Shown: piece by piece, positions 45,232-52,773 of the stretch
Layout of the letters: each line of letters begins with the position of its first letter
How positions within the stretch are numbered: the stretch's first letter is position 1
Assembly (NCBI RefSeq): GCF_947301925.1
Contig: NZ_CAMYUE010000009.1
Span: 1-64,000, forward strand
Direction of reading: 5' to 3'
From: an uncultured Ruminococcus sp.
GTDB taxonomy: Bacteria > Bacillota > Clostridia > Oscillospirales > Ruminococcaceae
Length of the DNA stretch: 64,000 bases
The notes under the pieces: generated by a model
Database searches by the model: none
Told to the model about the DNA's origin: nothing
The model's input: only the letters and a program-made list of their open reading frames with translations
Made by a program: the position numbers and the translations under genes

Positions 45232-45360
45232 AAAAAGTCTGAAGCTGAGGGAAGCGCGGTGAGATTCCGCCACAGCAGTCACTGCCGTACAGTCGGATCG
45301 CTCGTCAGACTTCGCAGGCCGTTAACGTTTTTGGACAGGGAAAAACGTATGCCGATACCT
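45232..45360 (+). promoter_or_regulatory. Cobalamin riboswitch (compact form)
   Basis: A closing stem aagtctga/tcagactt (45235-45242 with 45305-45312) encloses the B12-box-like core: GAGGGAAGCGCGGTGAGA, then TTCCGC, and CACTGCCG in a loop. Downstream, acgttttt/aaaaacgt forms a hairpin whose loop has GGACAGGG and could make the loop-loop contact (L5-L13 type) of cobalamin riboswitches. The core is only about 80 bases, much shorter than the classical AdoCbl form, and looks like the Cbl-II layout. The subclass is an inference. Confidence 0.85.
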
Positions 45361-45384
45361 CCGCACACGGAGATATTTTGCTGC

Positions 45385-45413
45385 GCTTTTCTGCTCTGCG
45401 GAAAAGCTTTTTT
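45385..45413 (+). terminator. Riboswitch-controlled intrinsic terminator
   Basis: A 10-bp stem with one G-U pair (45385-45394 with 45398-45407) and a 3-nt loop is followed by TTTTTT. It lies between the aptamer and the first gene, so ligand binding should stop transcription. Confidence 0.8.
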
Positions 45414-45451
45414 GCTGCCTGCACATATTATTATAAAAGGAGCAGTTTATC

Positions 45452-46387
45452 ATGAAAAAGAAATTCGCTATGGCCGCTGCACTGGCTCTTACACTTTCAG
45501 CAGTCAGCATGAACGTACTCTCGGCAAGTGCTGAGGATCCCCAGGTATACGTTTCCATTTCCAATGACAAGCGCGAGCTGGTACTGACTGAGGAGCCCAT
45601 CGCTCTCACAGACGCCGACAACGACGGCAAGCTCACTATCAATGACGCATTCATAAATACTCACGAAAGCAAGTTCGAGGGCGGCGCAGCAGCAGGCTAC
45701 AAGACCTCCGTGGGACAGTACGGCGGCCTCCAGCTGGACAAGCTCTGGGGCGTTGAGAACGGCGGCTCCTACGGCTACTATGCCAACGACAACTTCTCAA
45801 TGGGTCTTACCGATGAGCTGAAGGACGGCGACTACCTCCAGGCATTCATCTATCCCGATCCCAAGAACTACAATTACTTCTACAGCTTCTTCGACAAGAA
45901 GACAGACGCGGACGCAGATCCCGATACAGAGGTTACTCTTACCCTCTCCTACTATACATTCAACCCCGACTACTCTCTCAAGACCAACCTTCTTGAGGGC
46001 GCAAAGATCACAGTAAACGGTCAGGAGACCGGGGCTGTTACAGACGCAGAGGGCAAGGCTACCATAAAGCTCACAGAGGCAGGCAGAAATATCATAAGCG
46101 CAAAGTCTGACAGCGTTGACATCGTTCCTCCCACATACGTTGTAAACGTAAAGGGCGAGGCTGTAACAACTACCACCACTACCACTACTACAACAACTAC
46201 CACCACTACAACTACCACAACTACTACTTCCACTACAACAGCAGCTCCCAAGACAACTGCAAAGGCTACCACAAAGTCCAAGAACAACTCTCCCAAGACA
46301 GGCGACGCAGGCGCAGGCGCGGCTGTAGTTACCCTGGGAGCAGCAGCCTTCGCTGCATTCGTTCTCAGACGCAGAGATGAGAAGTAA
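45452..46387 (+). CDS. Wall-anchored transcobalamin-like beta-domain protein
   Basis: The 311-aa protein has a signal peptide (about 1-27) and a 120-residue domain whose W-G-V-E-N-G-G-S-Y-G-Y-Y-x-N core resembles the DUF4430/transcobalamin C-terminal fold. An EF-hand-like loop D-A-D-N-D-G-K-L-T sits inside it. A second beta domain of Ig/carboxypeptidase-regulatory type (G-A-K-I-T-V-N-G-Q, T-D-A-E-G-K-A-T) follows, then about 20 Thr. It ends in S-P-K-T-G-D, a membrane helix and R-R-R, a sortase signal. As first gene after a cobalamin riboswitch, it is a good candidate for corrinoid capture at the wall. Binding is inferred, not shown. Confidence 0.78.
   Translation: MKKKFAMAAALALTLSAVSMNVLSASAEDPQVYVSISNDKRELVLTEEPIALTDADNDGKLTINDAFINTHESKFEGGAAAGYKTSVGQYGGLQLDKLWGVENGGSYGYYANDNFSMGLTDELKDGDYLQAFIYPDPKNYNYFYSFFDKKTDADADPDTEVTLTLSYYTFNPDYSLKTNLLEGAKITVNGQETGAVTDAEGKATIKLTEAGRNIISAKSDSVDIVPPTYVVNVKGEAVTTTTTTTTTTTTTTTTTTTTTSTTTAAPKTTAKATTKSKNNSPKTGDAGAGAAVVTLGAAAFAAFVLRRRDEK
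46166..46245 (+). repeat. Threonine-codon microsatellite
   Basis: A run of ACT/ACC/ACA codons encodes the poly-Thr stalk of the wall-anchored protein. The low complexity makes length variation between strains likely. Confidence 0.85.
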
Positions 46388-48281
46388 GGCGCTCACCGCT
46401 GTCCTCAGCTCCGCAGTAATATTTTCGGCAGCAGCCTGCCTTGTCCCGATACAGGAGGCGTACTGCATGGATACCGTCGGTGAGGTCGATGACCTTATCG
46501 GCGGTATCGTCGATTATAAGCTTGAACAGACGGGCTCGGGCAGCGTCGAAGACTGGATATCGGGAGACATTGCCGCAGGTGCGGGCAGGACCACCGACTG
46601 GTATGCCCTTGCACTGAGCCAGAGCGGATATACGGACTTTTCCGCCTATGAGAGCTCCCTGCTTGACTATATACACAGCAACAATATCCTCAATGCCACC
46701 TCACGGGAGAAGTATGCCCTTGCGCTGTGTGCCGCAGGAAGCACAGACAGCTACATAACCGATATAATAGACAGCTCCATGGGCGAGCAGGGCATAATGA
46801 GCTGGATATACGGACTGCACATACTCAACAACGGCTACACCAGTCCGCGCTATACGGCGGATTCCGTGGTGGACACCCTGCTTTCCATGCAGTACGATGA
46901 CGGCGGCTGGGCTCTTTTCGGGGAGTACGGCGATATAGACGTCACAGCCATGACCGTGCAGGCTCTTGCTCCCCACCGCGACCGCGGAGACGTTTCCGAG
47001 GCGGTGGACAGGGCTCTGGACCTTCTCTCCGAAAGGCAGAAAAGCGACGGCGGCTACGAGAGCTTCGGCACTCCCAACCCCGAGAGCGCAGCACAGGTGC
47101 TTACGGCTCTCTCGGCCATGGACATAGATTGCAGGTACGATGAACGCTTCATCAAGGACGGCCACGACCTCCTTGACGGCATAGCGCAGTACAGGCTCCC
47201 CGACGGAAGCTTCTGTCATACCATGGGGGGCGGCTCCAACGAGACCGCCACTGTACAGGCATACTACTCCTTTGTGTCATTCAAACGCATGACCGAGGGG
47301 AAGTCTCCCCTGCTGGTGCTGGACAACAAGCGTGAGCCCGGTTCTCCTCAGCAGGGAGGCGGACAAGGAGGCTCTCAGGGCGGTCAGGGCGGTTCTCAGG
47401 GCGGTCAGGGAGGCACGGACAGCGGCCACGGCGGCGGAAGCTCTCAGGGCGGCGCAAACGCAGGCGGCGGCACGGCTCAGACCACGGCGGTCTCCGCCGC
47501 AAAGACTGCGACAACTACCGCAAAGGGCGGAACGACCACAACATCAGCGGGAACTGCCGCAACGGGAAGCTCCGCGGTATCGTCCGCATCACAGGAAAGC
47601 CTTACGGAGACCGCTGCCGATGTTCAGACAAGTCCCCACACACAGGACAGTGAGAAGCTCTCACAAAAGGAGAAGAAGGGCAGCTACAAGCCCTATGCCC
47701 TTGCTGTCGTTATAGGTGCGGCGGCTGTCATAGCCCTCATCATCTTCATCATCGGCAAGAGGAACTACAAGAACTTCATCTTCCTGGGCGCTGTAACTGC
47801 TGCGGCTGCGGCGGTGATACTCCTTACGGACATACGCTCCCCCGAGGACTACTACAACGGAGAGCAGAAGCACAAGGAAAACGCCATTGGCACCGTCACC
47901 ATGGAGATACGCTGCGACACCATCGCAGGCAAGTCCGACTCGGAGCATATCCCTGCGGACGGCGTAATACTGCCCCCTACCGCCTTTGACATCGAGGCAG
48001 GGGACACGGTGTTCGACATACTCACCGAGGCTGCCCAGACCTACGGCATACAGGTGGAGAACAAGGGCAGCGCAGGCAGCTCCCACGGTATGGTCTACAT
48101 AGCAGGCATAAACTACATATACGAATTCGATCACGGCGACCTGTCGGGCTGGGTGTACCATGTGAACGGCATTACTCCCTCGCGGAACTGCGGAGAGTAC
48201 GAGCTCAGCGACGGCGACAGGGTGGAGTGGCTCTACACCTGCGAGATAGGCCACGATCTGGACGAGGTATACGAAAAATGA
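46377..48281 (+). CDS. Intrinsic-factor-like membrane protein (alpha/alpha barrel plus DUF4430)
   Basis: The 634-aa protein has a signal peptide (about 1-25) and an outside helical-repeat domain (about 55-310). Its Q-x-D-G-G-W-A-like and S-D-G-G-Y-E-S-F motifs mark the terpene-cyclase alpha/alpha-barrel superfamily. A Gly/Gln/Thr/Ser linker (about 320-430) and two membrane helices (about 438-458 and 463-482) with the basic turn K-R-N-Y-K-N follow. The outside C-terminal DUF4430-like domain (about 505-634) has S-G-W-V-Y-H-V-N-G. Animal intrinsic factor and transcobalamin join the same two fold types and clamp cobalamin between them. Placed between a cobalamin riboswitch and an ECF transporter, it is probably the membrane-bound corrinoid receptor. 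Confidence 0.8.
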   Translation: MRSKALTAVLSSAVIFSAAACLVPIQEAYCMDTVGEVDDLIGGIVDYKLEQTGSGSVEDWISGDIAAGAGRTTDWYALALSQSGYTDFSAYESSLLDYIHSNNILNATSREKYALALCAAGSTDSYITDIIDSSMGEQGIMSWIYGLHILNNGYTSPRYTADSVVDTLLSMQYDDGGWALFGEYGDIDVTAMTVQALAPHRDRGDVSEAVDRALDLLSERQKSDGGYESFGTPNPESAAQVLTALSAMDIDCRYDERFIKDGHDLLDGIAQYRLPDGSFCHTMGGGSNETATVQAYYSFVSFKRMTEGKSPLLVLDNKREPGSPQQGGGQGGSQGGQGGSQGGQGGTDSGHGGGSSQGGANAGGGTAQTTAVSAAKTATTTAKGGTTTTSAGTAATGSSAVSSASQESLTETAADVQTSPHTQDSEKLSQKEKKGSYKPYALAVVIGAAAVIALIIFIIGKRNYKNFIFLGAVTAAAAAVILLTDIRSPEDYYNGEQKHKENAIGTVTMEIRCDTIAGKSDSEHIPADGVILPPTAFDIEAGDTVFDILTEAAQTYGIQVENKGSAGSSHGMVYIAGINYIYEFDHGDLSGWVYHVNGITPSRNCGEYELSDGDRVEWLYTCEIGHDLDEVYEK

Positions 48282-49156
48282 GAAGCTTTTCCGAATACGA
48301 GCCCGTTGCGGCGGCAATATGGTTCCTGTGCGTTATCGGCATAGCCATGTTCAGCAGCTATCCGCCCCTCATGGCCATTTCCCTTGCAGGGGCGGTGCTG
48401 TTCTTTATAGTGAGGAACGGCCGCTCCCACGGCAGGACTCACCTTTTCTTCCTGATACTCTTTGTGATACTGGCGCTGGCAAATCCCCTTGTGTCCCACA
48501 ACGGAAAGACCGTGCTCTTTGTCATGAACCACAATCCCGTCACACTGGAGGCCGCCCTGTACGGACTGAACTCCGCGGCAATGATGATCGGAGTGCTGTA
48601 CTGGCTGCGCTCCTTCACACAGATAATGACCAGCGAGAAGCTCTTCCACATTACGGGAGCCCTGTCGCCTAAGCTTTCCCTTGTGCTGTCAATGGCGCTG
48701 AGGTACGTTCCCCTGTTCGGCAGGCAGTCAAAGAAGGTCACCGACGCCCAGAGGGCAATGGGACTTTTCAGCGGAGACAACATCGTGGACGACATAAAGG
48801 GCAGGTCCCGTATCTTCTCCATACTTGTCACATGGGCGCTGGAGAACGGCATCATCACCGCCGACAGCATGGAGGCAAGGGGCTACGGCACGGGAAGACG
48901 CACTCAGCTGAAACGGTTCCGCATGAGAGGAGCGGATATACTGCTCCTCACAGTCTCTCTCGTACTTACGGCAGTCACATCGGCGGCCATAGCCGCAGGC
49001 TCCCTGAGCTTTGATTTCTACCCCTCCATAGAGGCGGCAAAGCCCGGTATCCTCGGCATATCGGGCATGATATCCTACGGGCTGCTGGTACTGCTGCCCA
49101 TATTCATCGAAACGGAGGCAAACCTCAGATGGAAATACTTGCGGTCAGGGATCTGA
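48278..49156 (+). CDS. ecfT: ECF transporter transmembrane component EcfT
   Basis: EcfT links the substrate-binding S component to the ATPases. The 292-aa protein has about five to six membrane helices and a cytoplasmic coupling region with A-Q-R-A-M-G and S-M-E-A-R-G-Y-G-T-G, the two Ala-Arg-type motifs of the family. A start 17 codons earlier is possible, but the ATG at 48278 overlaps the previous stop (ATGA). The downstream ATPase gene overlaps its 3' end by 28 bases. Confidence 0.9.
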   Translation: MRSFSEYEPVAAAIWFLCVIGIAMFSSYPPLMAISLAGAVLFFIVRNGRSHGRTHLFFLILFVILALANPLVSHNGKTVLFVMNHNPVTLEAALYGLNSAAMMIGVLYWLRSFTQIMTSEKLFHITGALSPKLSLVLSMALRYVPLFGRQSKKVTDAQRAMGLFSGDNIVDDIKGRSRIFSILVTWALENGIITADSMEARGYGTGRRTQLKRFRMRGADILLLTVSLVLTAVTSAAIAAGSLSFDFYPSIEAAKPGILGISGMISYGLLVLLPIFIETEANLRWKYLRSGI

Positions 49157-50763
49157 CCTTCACATACCCCGCCTGCAAAGAGCCCGCCATAAGACAGGTG
49201 TCGCTGACATTGCAGCGGGGAGAGCTGGCCGTGCTCTGCGGAGCTACGGGAAGCGGCAAATCCACCCTCCTGCGTATGCTCAAGCGCGAGCTGACCCCTG
49301 TGGGCGAAAAAAGCGGCAGCGTGACATTCTGCGGCATGGAGCTGTCACAGCTGACGGACAGGGAGTCCGCTTCACGGATAGGCTTCGTCATGCAGAAGCC
49401 CGAGCAGCAGATAGTCACCGACAAGGTCTGGCACGAGCTGGCCTTCGGACTGGAGAATCTGGGCACTCCCCCGTCGGACATCTCGCGGCGCATTGCCGAG
49501 ATGGCCAGCTATTTCGGTATCGGTGACTGGTTCTCCGCGGACACCGCCGACCTTTCGGGAGGACAGAAACAGCTCCTCAATCTTGCTTCGGTGCTGGTGA
49601 TGCAGCCAAAACTCCTCATTCTGGACGAGCCCACGGCTCAGCTCGACCCCATTGCGGCGGCGGACTTCATTGCAACACTGCGGCGTATCGCCAACGACTT
49701 CTCCATCACCATACTCATGGCGGAGCACCGCCTGGAGGACGTTGTGCCCCTCTGCGACACTCTCCTGGTCATGGAAAAGGGCAGTATCATCGCCTCGGGA
49801 GCGCCCACTGAGGTCATTCCCCGGCTTTCGGGCAGGACGGATATACTCTGCGGTATGCCCTCGGCGGCAAGGCTCTTTGCGGAGCTTGGCGGCAGCGGAA
49901 GCTGTCCCCTTACCGTCCGTGACGGCAGGAGCTTCATCGAAAGCAGCTTCCTCAACGATACGCGCTCCCTCCCCGACGGGGACAGGCAGCGCAGCGGAAA
50001 TGCCGCTCTGGAACTTGACAACGTGTTCTTCCGCTACGAGAGGAACGGACGGGACATTCTGGACGGTATCTCCCTGAAGGTCTGTGATGGCGAGCTGTTC
50101 TGCATACTGGGCGGCAACGGCTCCGGCAAGACCACCTGCCTTTCGGCGGCGGCAGGCCTGCTGAAGCCCTACAGCGGCACAATTAAGGTGTTCGGCAAGA
50201 AGCTGAAGGAATACAGGAACCGCTCACTGTACAGGGAGTGCCTTGCAATGCTGCCCCAGGACGTCCAGACCGTGTTCCTGTGCAATACAGTCAGGGAGGA
50301 GCTGGAGGAGTGTCACGCCGACCTTTCCTCTCTCCCCTACGACCTGTCATACCTGCTGGACAAGCACCCCTACGACCTTTCGGGAGGTCAGCAGCAGCTT
50401 GCCGCACTGGCAAAGGTGCTGGCGGCAAAGCCGCGGCTGCTGCTCCTTGACGAGCCTACAAAGGGACTTGACGCGGCGGCAAAGGAAAAGATGATGACCG
50501 TGCTCCGTGCTCTCCGTGATTCGGGAGTAACTGTGGTCACCGTCACCCATGATGTGGAGTTTGCCGCCATGTGCGCCGACAGGTGCGCCATGTTCTTCGG
50601 CGGCAGGACGGTATCCGAGGGAGCTCCCCGTGAGTTCTTCTCAGGCAACAGCTTCTACACCACCGCGGTGAGCCGCATGACAAGGGGCTTCTACGACGGC
50701 GCGGTGACACTCCCCGACGCTCTGGAGCTTTGCAGGCTCAACGGCAGAAGGGAGCGCCTATGA
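49129..50763 (+). CDS. ecfA: Fused ECF transporter ATPase (two ABC domains)
   Basis: The 544-aa protein has two complete ABC nucleotide-binding domains in one chain, taking the place of EcfA1 and EcfA2. Domain 1 has Walker A G-A-T-G-S-G-K-S-T near residue 38, signature L-S-G-G-Q-K-Q and Walker B L-L-I-L-D-E-P-T. Domain 2 has G-G-N-G-S-G-K-T-T near residue 327, L-S-G-G-Q-Q-Q and L-L-L-L-D-E-P-T. GGAGG is nine bases before the ATG. It powers the transporter encoded by its neighbours. Confidence 0.94.
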   Translation: MEILAVRDLTFTYPACKEPAIRQVSLTLQRGELAVLCGATGSGKSTLLRMLKRELTPVGEKSGSVTFCGMELSQLTDRESASRIGFVMQKPEQQIVTDKVWHELAFGLENLGTPPSDISRRIAEMASYFGIGDWFSADTADLSGGQKQLLNLASVLVMQPKLLILDEPTAQLDPIAAADFIATLRRIANDFSITILMAEHRLEDVVPLCDTLLVMEKGSIIASGAPTEVIPRLSGRTDILCGMPSAARLFAELGGSGSCPLTVRDGRSFIESSFLNDTRSLPDGDRQRSGNAALELDNVFFRYERNGRDILDGISLKVCDGELFCILGGNGSGKTTCLSAAAGLLKPYSGTIKVFGKKLKEYRNRSLYRECLAMLPQDVQTVFLCNTVREELEECHADLSSLPYDLSYLLDKHPYDLSGGQQQLAALAKVLAAKPRLLLLDEPTKGLDAAAKEKMMTVLRALRDSGVTVVTVTHDVEFAAMCADRCAMFFGGRTVSEGAPREFFSGNSFYTTAVSRMTRGFYDGAVTLPDALELCRLNGRRERL

Positions 50764-51446
50764 TACTTATAAAGAGCAAGGGACTGCGCAGCTTCATAAA
50801 AGCCGCCGTACCCTTTGTGATAGTACCCGTCATGACAGTTGCGGGAGCTCTCATATTCGACGGCAAACGGCAGATATTCGTGGCAATGGGCGTTGCGGCA
50901 ATGGCTCTGCTGCTCTTTGCGGCAGGCTTCGAGAAGAAGTCCACGGGCACGCGGAGAATGGTCATTGTGGCAGTCATGGTGGCGCTCTGCTTTGCAGGAC
51001 GCTTTATCCCGTTCCTAAAGCCCATAGCGGCGCTGACTATCATCACGGGGCTGTATCTGGGAGGCGAGGCAGGCTTCCTTGTGGGGGCCATGTCGGCAAT
51101 ACTGTCCAACTTCTACTTCGGGCAGGGTCCCTGGACAGCCTTCCAGATGCTTGCGTGGGGACTTATCGGACTGTTTGCGGGGCTTCTTTCGGAACGGCTG
51201 CTGAAAAGCCGTCCCCTGCTGCTCATATACGGAGCTGTGACAGGCGTAGCCTACTCCTTCATCATGGATATCTGGACAGTGCTGTGGTACGACCGCGGCT
51301 TCGAGATAAAGCTGTACCTTGCGGCACTGGTCACCGCCATACCCTATACGGCGTCATATGTGGTGTCAAACCTGGTGTTCCTGTATCTCCTTGCGCCGCC
51401 CTTCGGGGAGAAGCTTGCGCGTATAAAGGTCAAATACGGCGTGTGA
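50760..51446 (+). CDS. cbrT: ECF transporter S component, probably for cobalamin (CbrT-like)
   Basis: The 228-aa membrane protein has two N-terminal helices and then a conserved S-component core of about six helices with R-R-M-V-I-V-A-V-M-V-A-L and G-P-W-T-A-F-Q-M-L-A-W-G. Substrate choice in ECF systems lies with this subunit. Cobalamin is inferred from the riboswitch and the transcobalamin-like proteins in the operon; related S components may instead carry cobinamide or other corrinoids. The extra N-terminal helix pair is unusual. The ATG at 50760 overlaps the ATPase stop (ATGA) and has GGGAG upstream. Confidence 0.8.
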   Translation: MILIKSKGLRSFIKAAVPFVIVPVMTVAGALIFDGKRQIFVAMGVAAMALLLFAAGFEKKSTGTRRMVIVAVMVALCFAGRFIPFLKPIAALTIITGLYLGGEAGFLVGAMSAILSNFYFGQGPWTAFQMLAWGLIGLFAGLLSERLLKSRPLLLIYGAVTGVAYSFIMDIWTVLWYDRGFEIKLYLAALVTAIPYTASYVVSNLVFLYLLAPPFGEKLARIKVKYGV

Positions 51447-51454
51447 AGAACTCT

Positions 51455-51486
51455 GTAGGGGCGGATATTATCCGCCCATTTATCTT
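51455..51486. repeat. Short palindromic element (GGGCGGATA type), copy 1
   Basis: A near-perfect palindrome gggcggata-t-tatccgccc follows GTAG just after the S-component stop. A related element lies at 53878-53905. It can act as a terminator hairpin for the uptake operon, although its T tract is short. Confidence 0.55.
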
Positions 51487-51511
51487 TGTCACTCACACAT
51501 TCCTGTTCTCC

Positions 51512-51586
51512 CTTTCTTTCTTACACTGTTACTTTGAGTATAAATCCGCAAACAATAAACTACAAGTAAGGAAGTAAGAAAGAAAG
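51512..51586. repeat. Perfect 13-bp inverted repeat beside the RepA-like gene
   Basis: ctttctttcttac (51512-51524) and its exact complement (51574-51586) are separated by 49 bases. The polypurine/polypyrimidine arms lie just past the stop of the orphan ATPase. It may be a terminator stem or a remnant element end. Confidence 0.6.
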
Positions 51587-51598
51587 AGTGAAACATTG

Positions 51599-52579
51599 TC
51601 ACAGTACCCAATACCAAACCTGTTCTTTTCTGAAAGAGGATATACCGAGCTCTTTCTTTACTATTTTCAGCCTGTCATACGACACCCCTATATTCTCCGC
51701 CTTTTCAGTCAGTGCTTTCACAGGCTTTGCCTCGCCGCTGCCAAGCTCCGCCATAAGGAACTGCTTTGCAACGTCCGACTGTGTCTGATGAACAGCGGAA
51801 GAAACTCCCAGAAGAATATTCTCGGGGTCTGCCTCACACTCTCCCTCATAGGTGAAGCTGCGGTCATCGCCCATTCTGAACGCCACGGGCCTGCCCTCTC
51901 TGGCAAGGGAGCTCTTGACGTGCATGACTATGCGCCTGTCGGGGTCACGCTTGTCACGGGCTACCAGAAGAACGCTTCTTGCCGCCGCTGTAAGGTCAAT
52001 GGAGCCAAGTCCGCGGTAGGCAGCCTTTGCTCCCACATTCTTGTTCATGTGTCCGATGAGCACGATGGCACAGCCGAACTGCTCTGCCATATTTGCCAGA
52101 TAGGACATAACGGGACGTATCTCGTTGGCACGGTGCATATCAACGTCCGCACCCAGATATGCCTGAAGGGGGTCAAGGATAATCAGCCTTGCATTGGTTA
52201 GCCGCAGGGCTTCGTCAAGACGTCCGTCGGTAATGGAGAGAGGATAGACGCTTTCGTCCACGCCGCTTATATAGCCGCAGTCAGCCCCCGCCGCAAGAAG
52301 ACGGGGCTTTATGGTATCTGCAAGGCCGTCCTCCGCCGTCTGGAACAGCACCGACGTGGGATAGAGCTCCTGTCCCGTAAGAGGGTCAGTCTTTTCGCCC
52401 GTCACTGTCTCCCCCTTCGTAAGAGCCGCCGCAATATTCAGCGCAAGAGTGGTCTTGCCCTCGCCGGGGTCGCCCTGTATGATAGTGACCTTGCCGTAGG
52501 GGATATAAGGGTACCAGAGCCATTCCGTCTCGGTCTCCTGTATTTTTGCCATGTTGTAGATACAGCTTTTTGCTTCCAT
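51599..52579 (-). CDS. Orphan RepA/AAA_25-type ATPase
   Basis: The 326-aa protein is a RecA-fold ATPase with Walker A G-D-P-G-E-G-K-T-T near residue 37 and Walker B L-I-I-L-D-P near residue 132. The G-H-M-N-K-N motif follows. This is the layout of plasmid RepA-like helicases and of AAA_25 proteins common in phages and integrative elements. The C-terminal 70 residues may be a winged helix (S-Y-D-R-L-K-I-V-K-K-E-L-G-I). No integrase, primase or relaxase is near, so it seems to be a domesticated or stranded mobile-element gene. AGGAGG is nine bases before the ATG. Confidence 0.85.
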   Translation of the reverse strand: MEAKSCIYNMAKIQETETEWLWYPYIPYGKVTIIQGDPGEGKTTLALNIAAALTKGETVTGEKTDPLTGQELYPTSVLFQTAEDGLADTIKPRLLAAGADCGYISGVDESVYPLSITDGRLDEALRLTNARLIILDPLQAYLGADVDMHRANEIRPVMSYLANMAEQFGCAIVLIGHMNKNVGAKAAYRGLGSIDLTAAARSVLLVARDKRDPDRRIVMHVKSSLAREGRPVAFRMGDDRSFTYEGECEADPENILLGVSSAVHQTQSDVAKQFLMAELGSGEAKPVKALTEKAENIGVSYDRLKIVKKELGISSFRKEQVWYWVL

Positions 52580-52653
52580 AGTGAAAGTCCTCCTGAAAAA
52601 ATATTTTCACTATAGAGCCGTAAAGCCCCCCGGTTCAACCGAAAACCGTTGAA
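52578..52653 (-). promoter_or_regulatory. Promoter with overlapping palindromes of the RepA-like gene
   Basis: On the minus strand TTGAAC (52633-52638), 18 bp and TATAGT (52609-52614). A palindrome TTCAAC-8-GTTGAA (52634-52653) covers the -35, and a perfect 9-bp inverted repeat joins the start codon (52578-52586) to the -10 (52605-52613). This suggests repression by a dimeric regulator. Confidence 0.5.
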
Positions 52654-52706
52654 TAAGAGAAAATGTTTACAGAAAGTTCACATTTGTCTCCCCTCCCAAT
52701 TAACAA

Positions 52707-52765
52707 TTGACTTTGTCCGCCGACTGTGGTATAATATTACGGTAAAATAATAACTCAATGGAGGT
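52707..52765 (+). promoter_or_regulatory. Promoter and SD of pta
   Basis: TTGACT (52707-52712), 17 bp and TATAAT (52730-52735), then GGAGGT (52760-52765) eight bases before the ATG. Confidence 0.8.
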
Positions 52766-52773
52766 ATCTCATA

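Larger units (their letters stand above)
45140..45451 (+). other. Regulatory leader of the cobalamin uptake operon
   Basis: These 312 non-coding bases hold, in order, the cupin hairpin, a consensus promoter, a cobalamin riboswitch, an intrinsic terminator and the SD (AAAGGAGC) of the first gene. Confidence 0.85.

Noticed and set aside
46166-46245. Simple ACN repeat as non-coding satellite
   Set aside because: It stays in frame and encodes a poly-Thr stalk between folded domains and the sorting signal.
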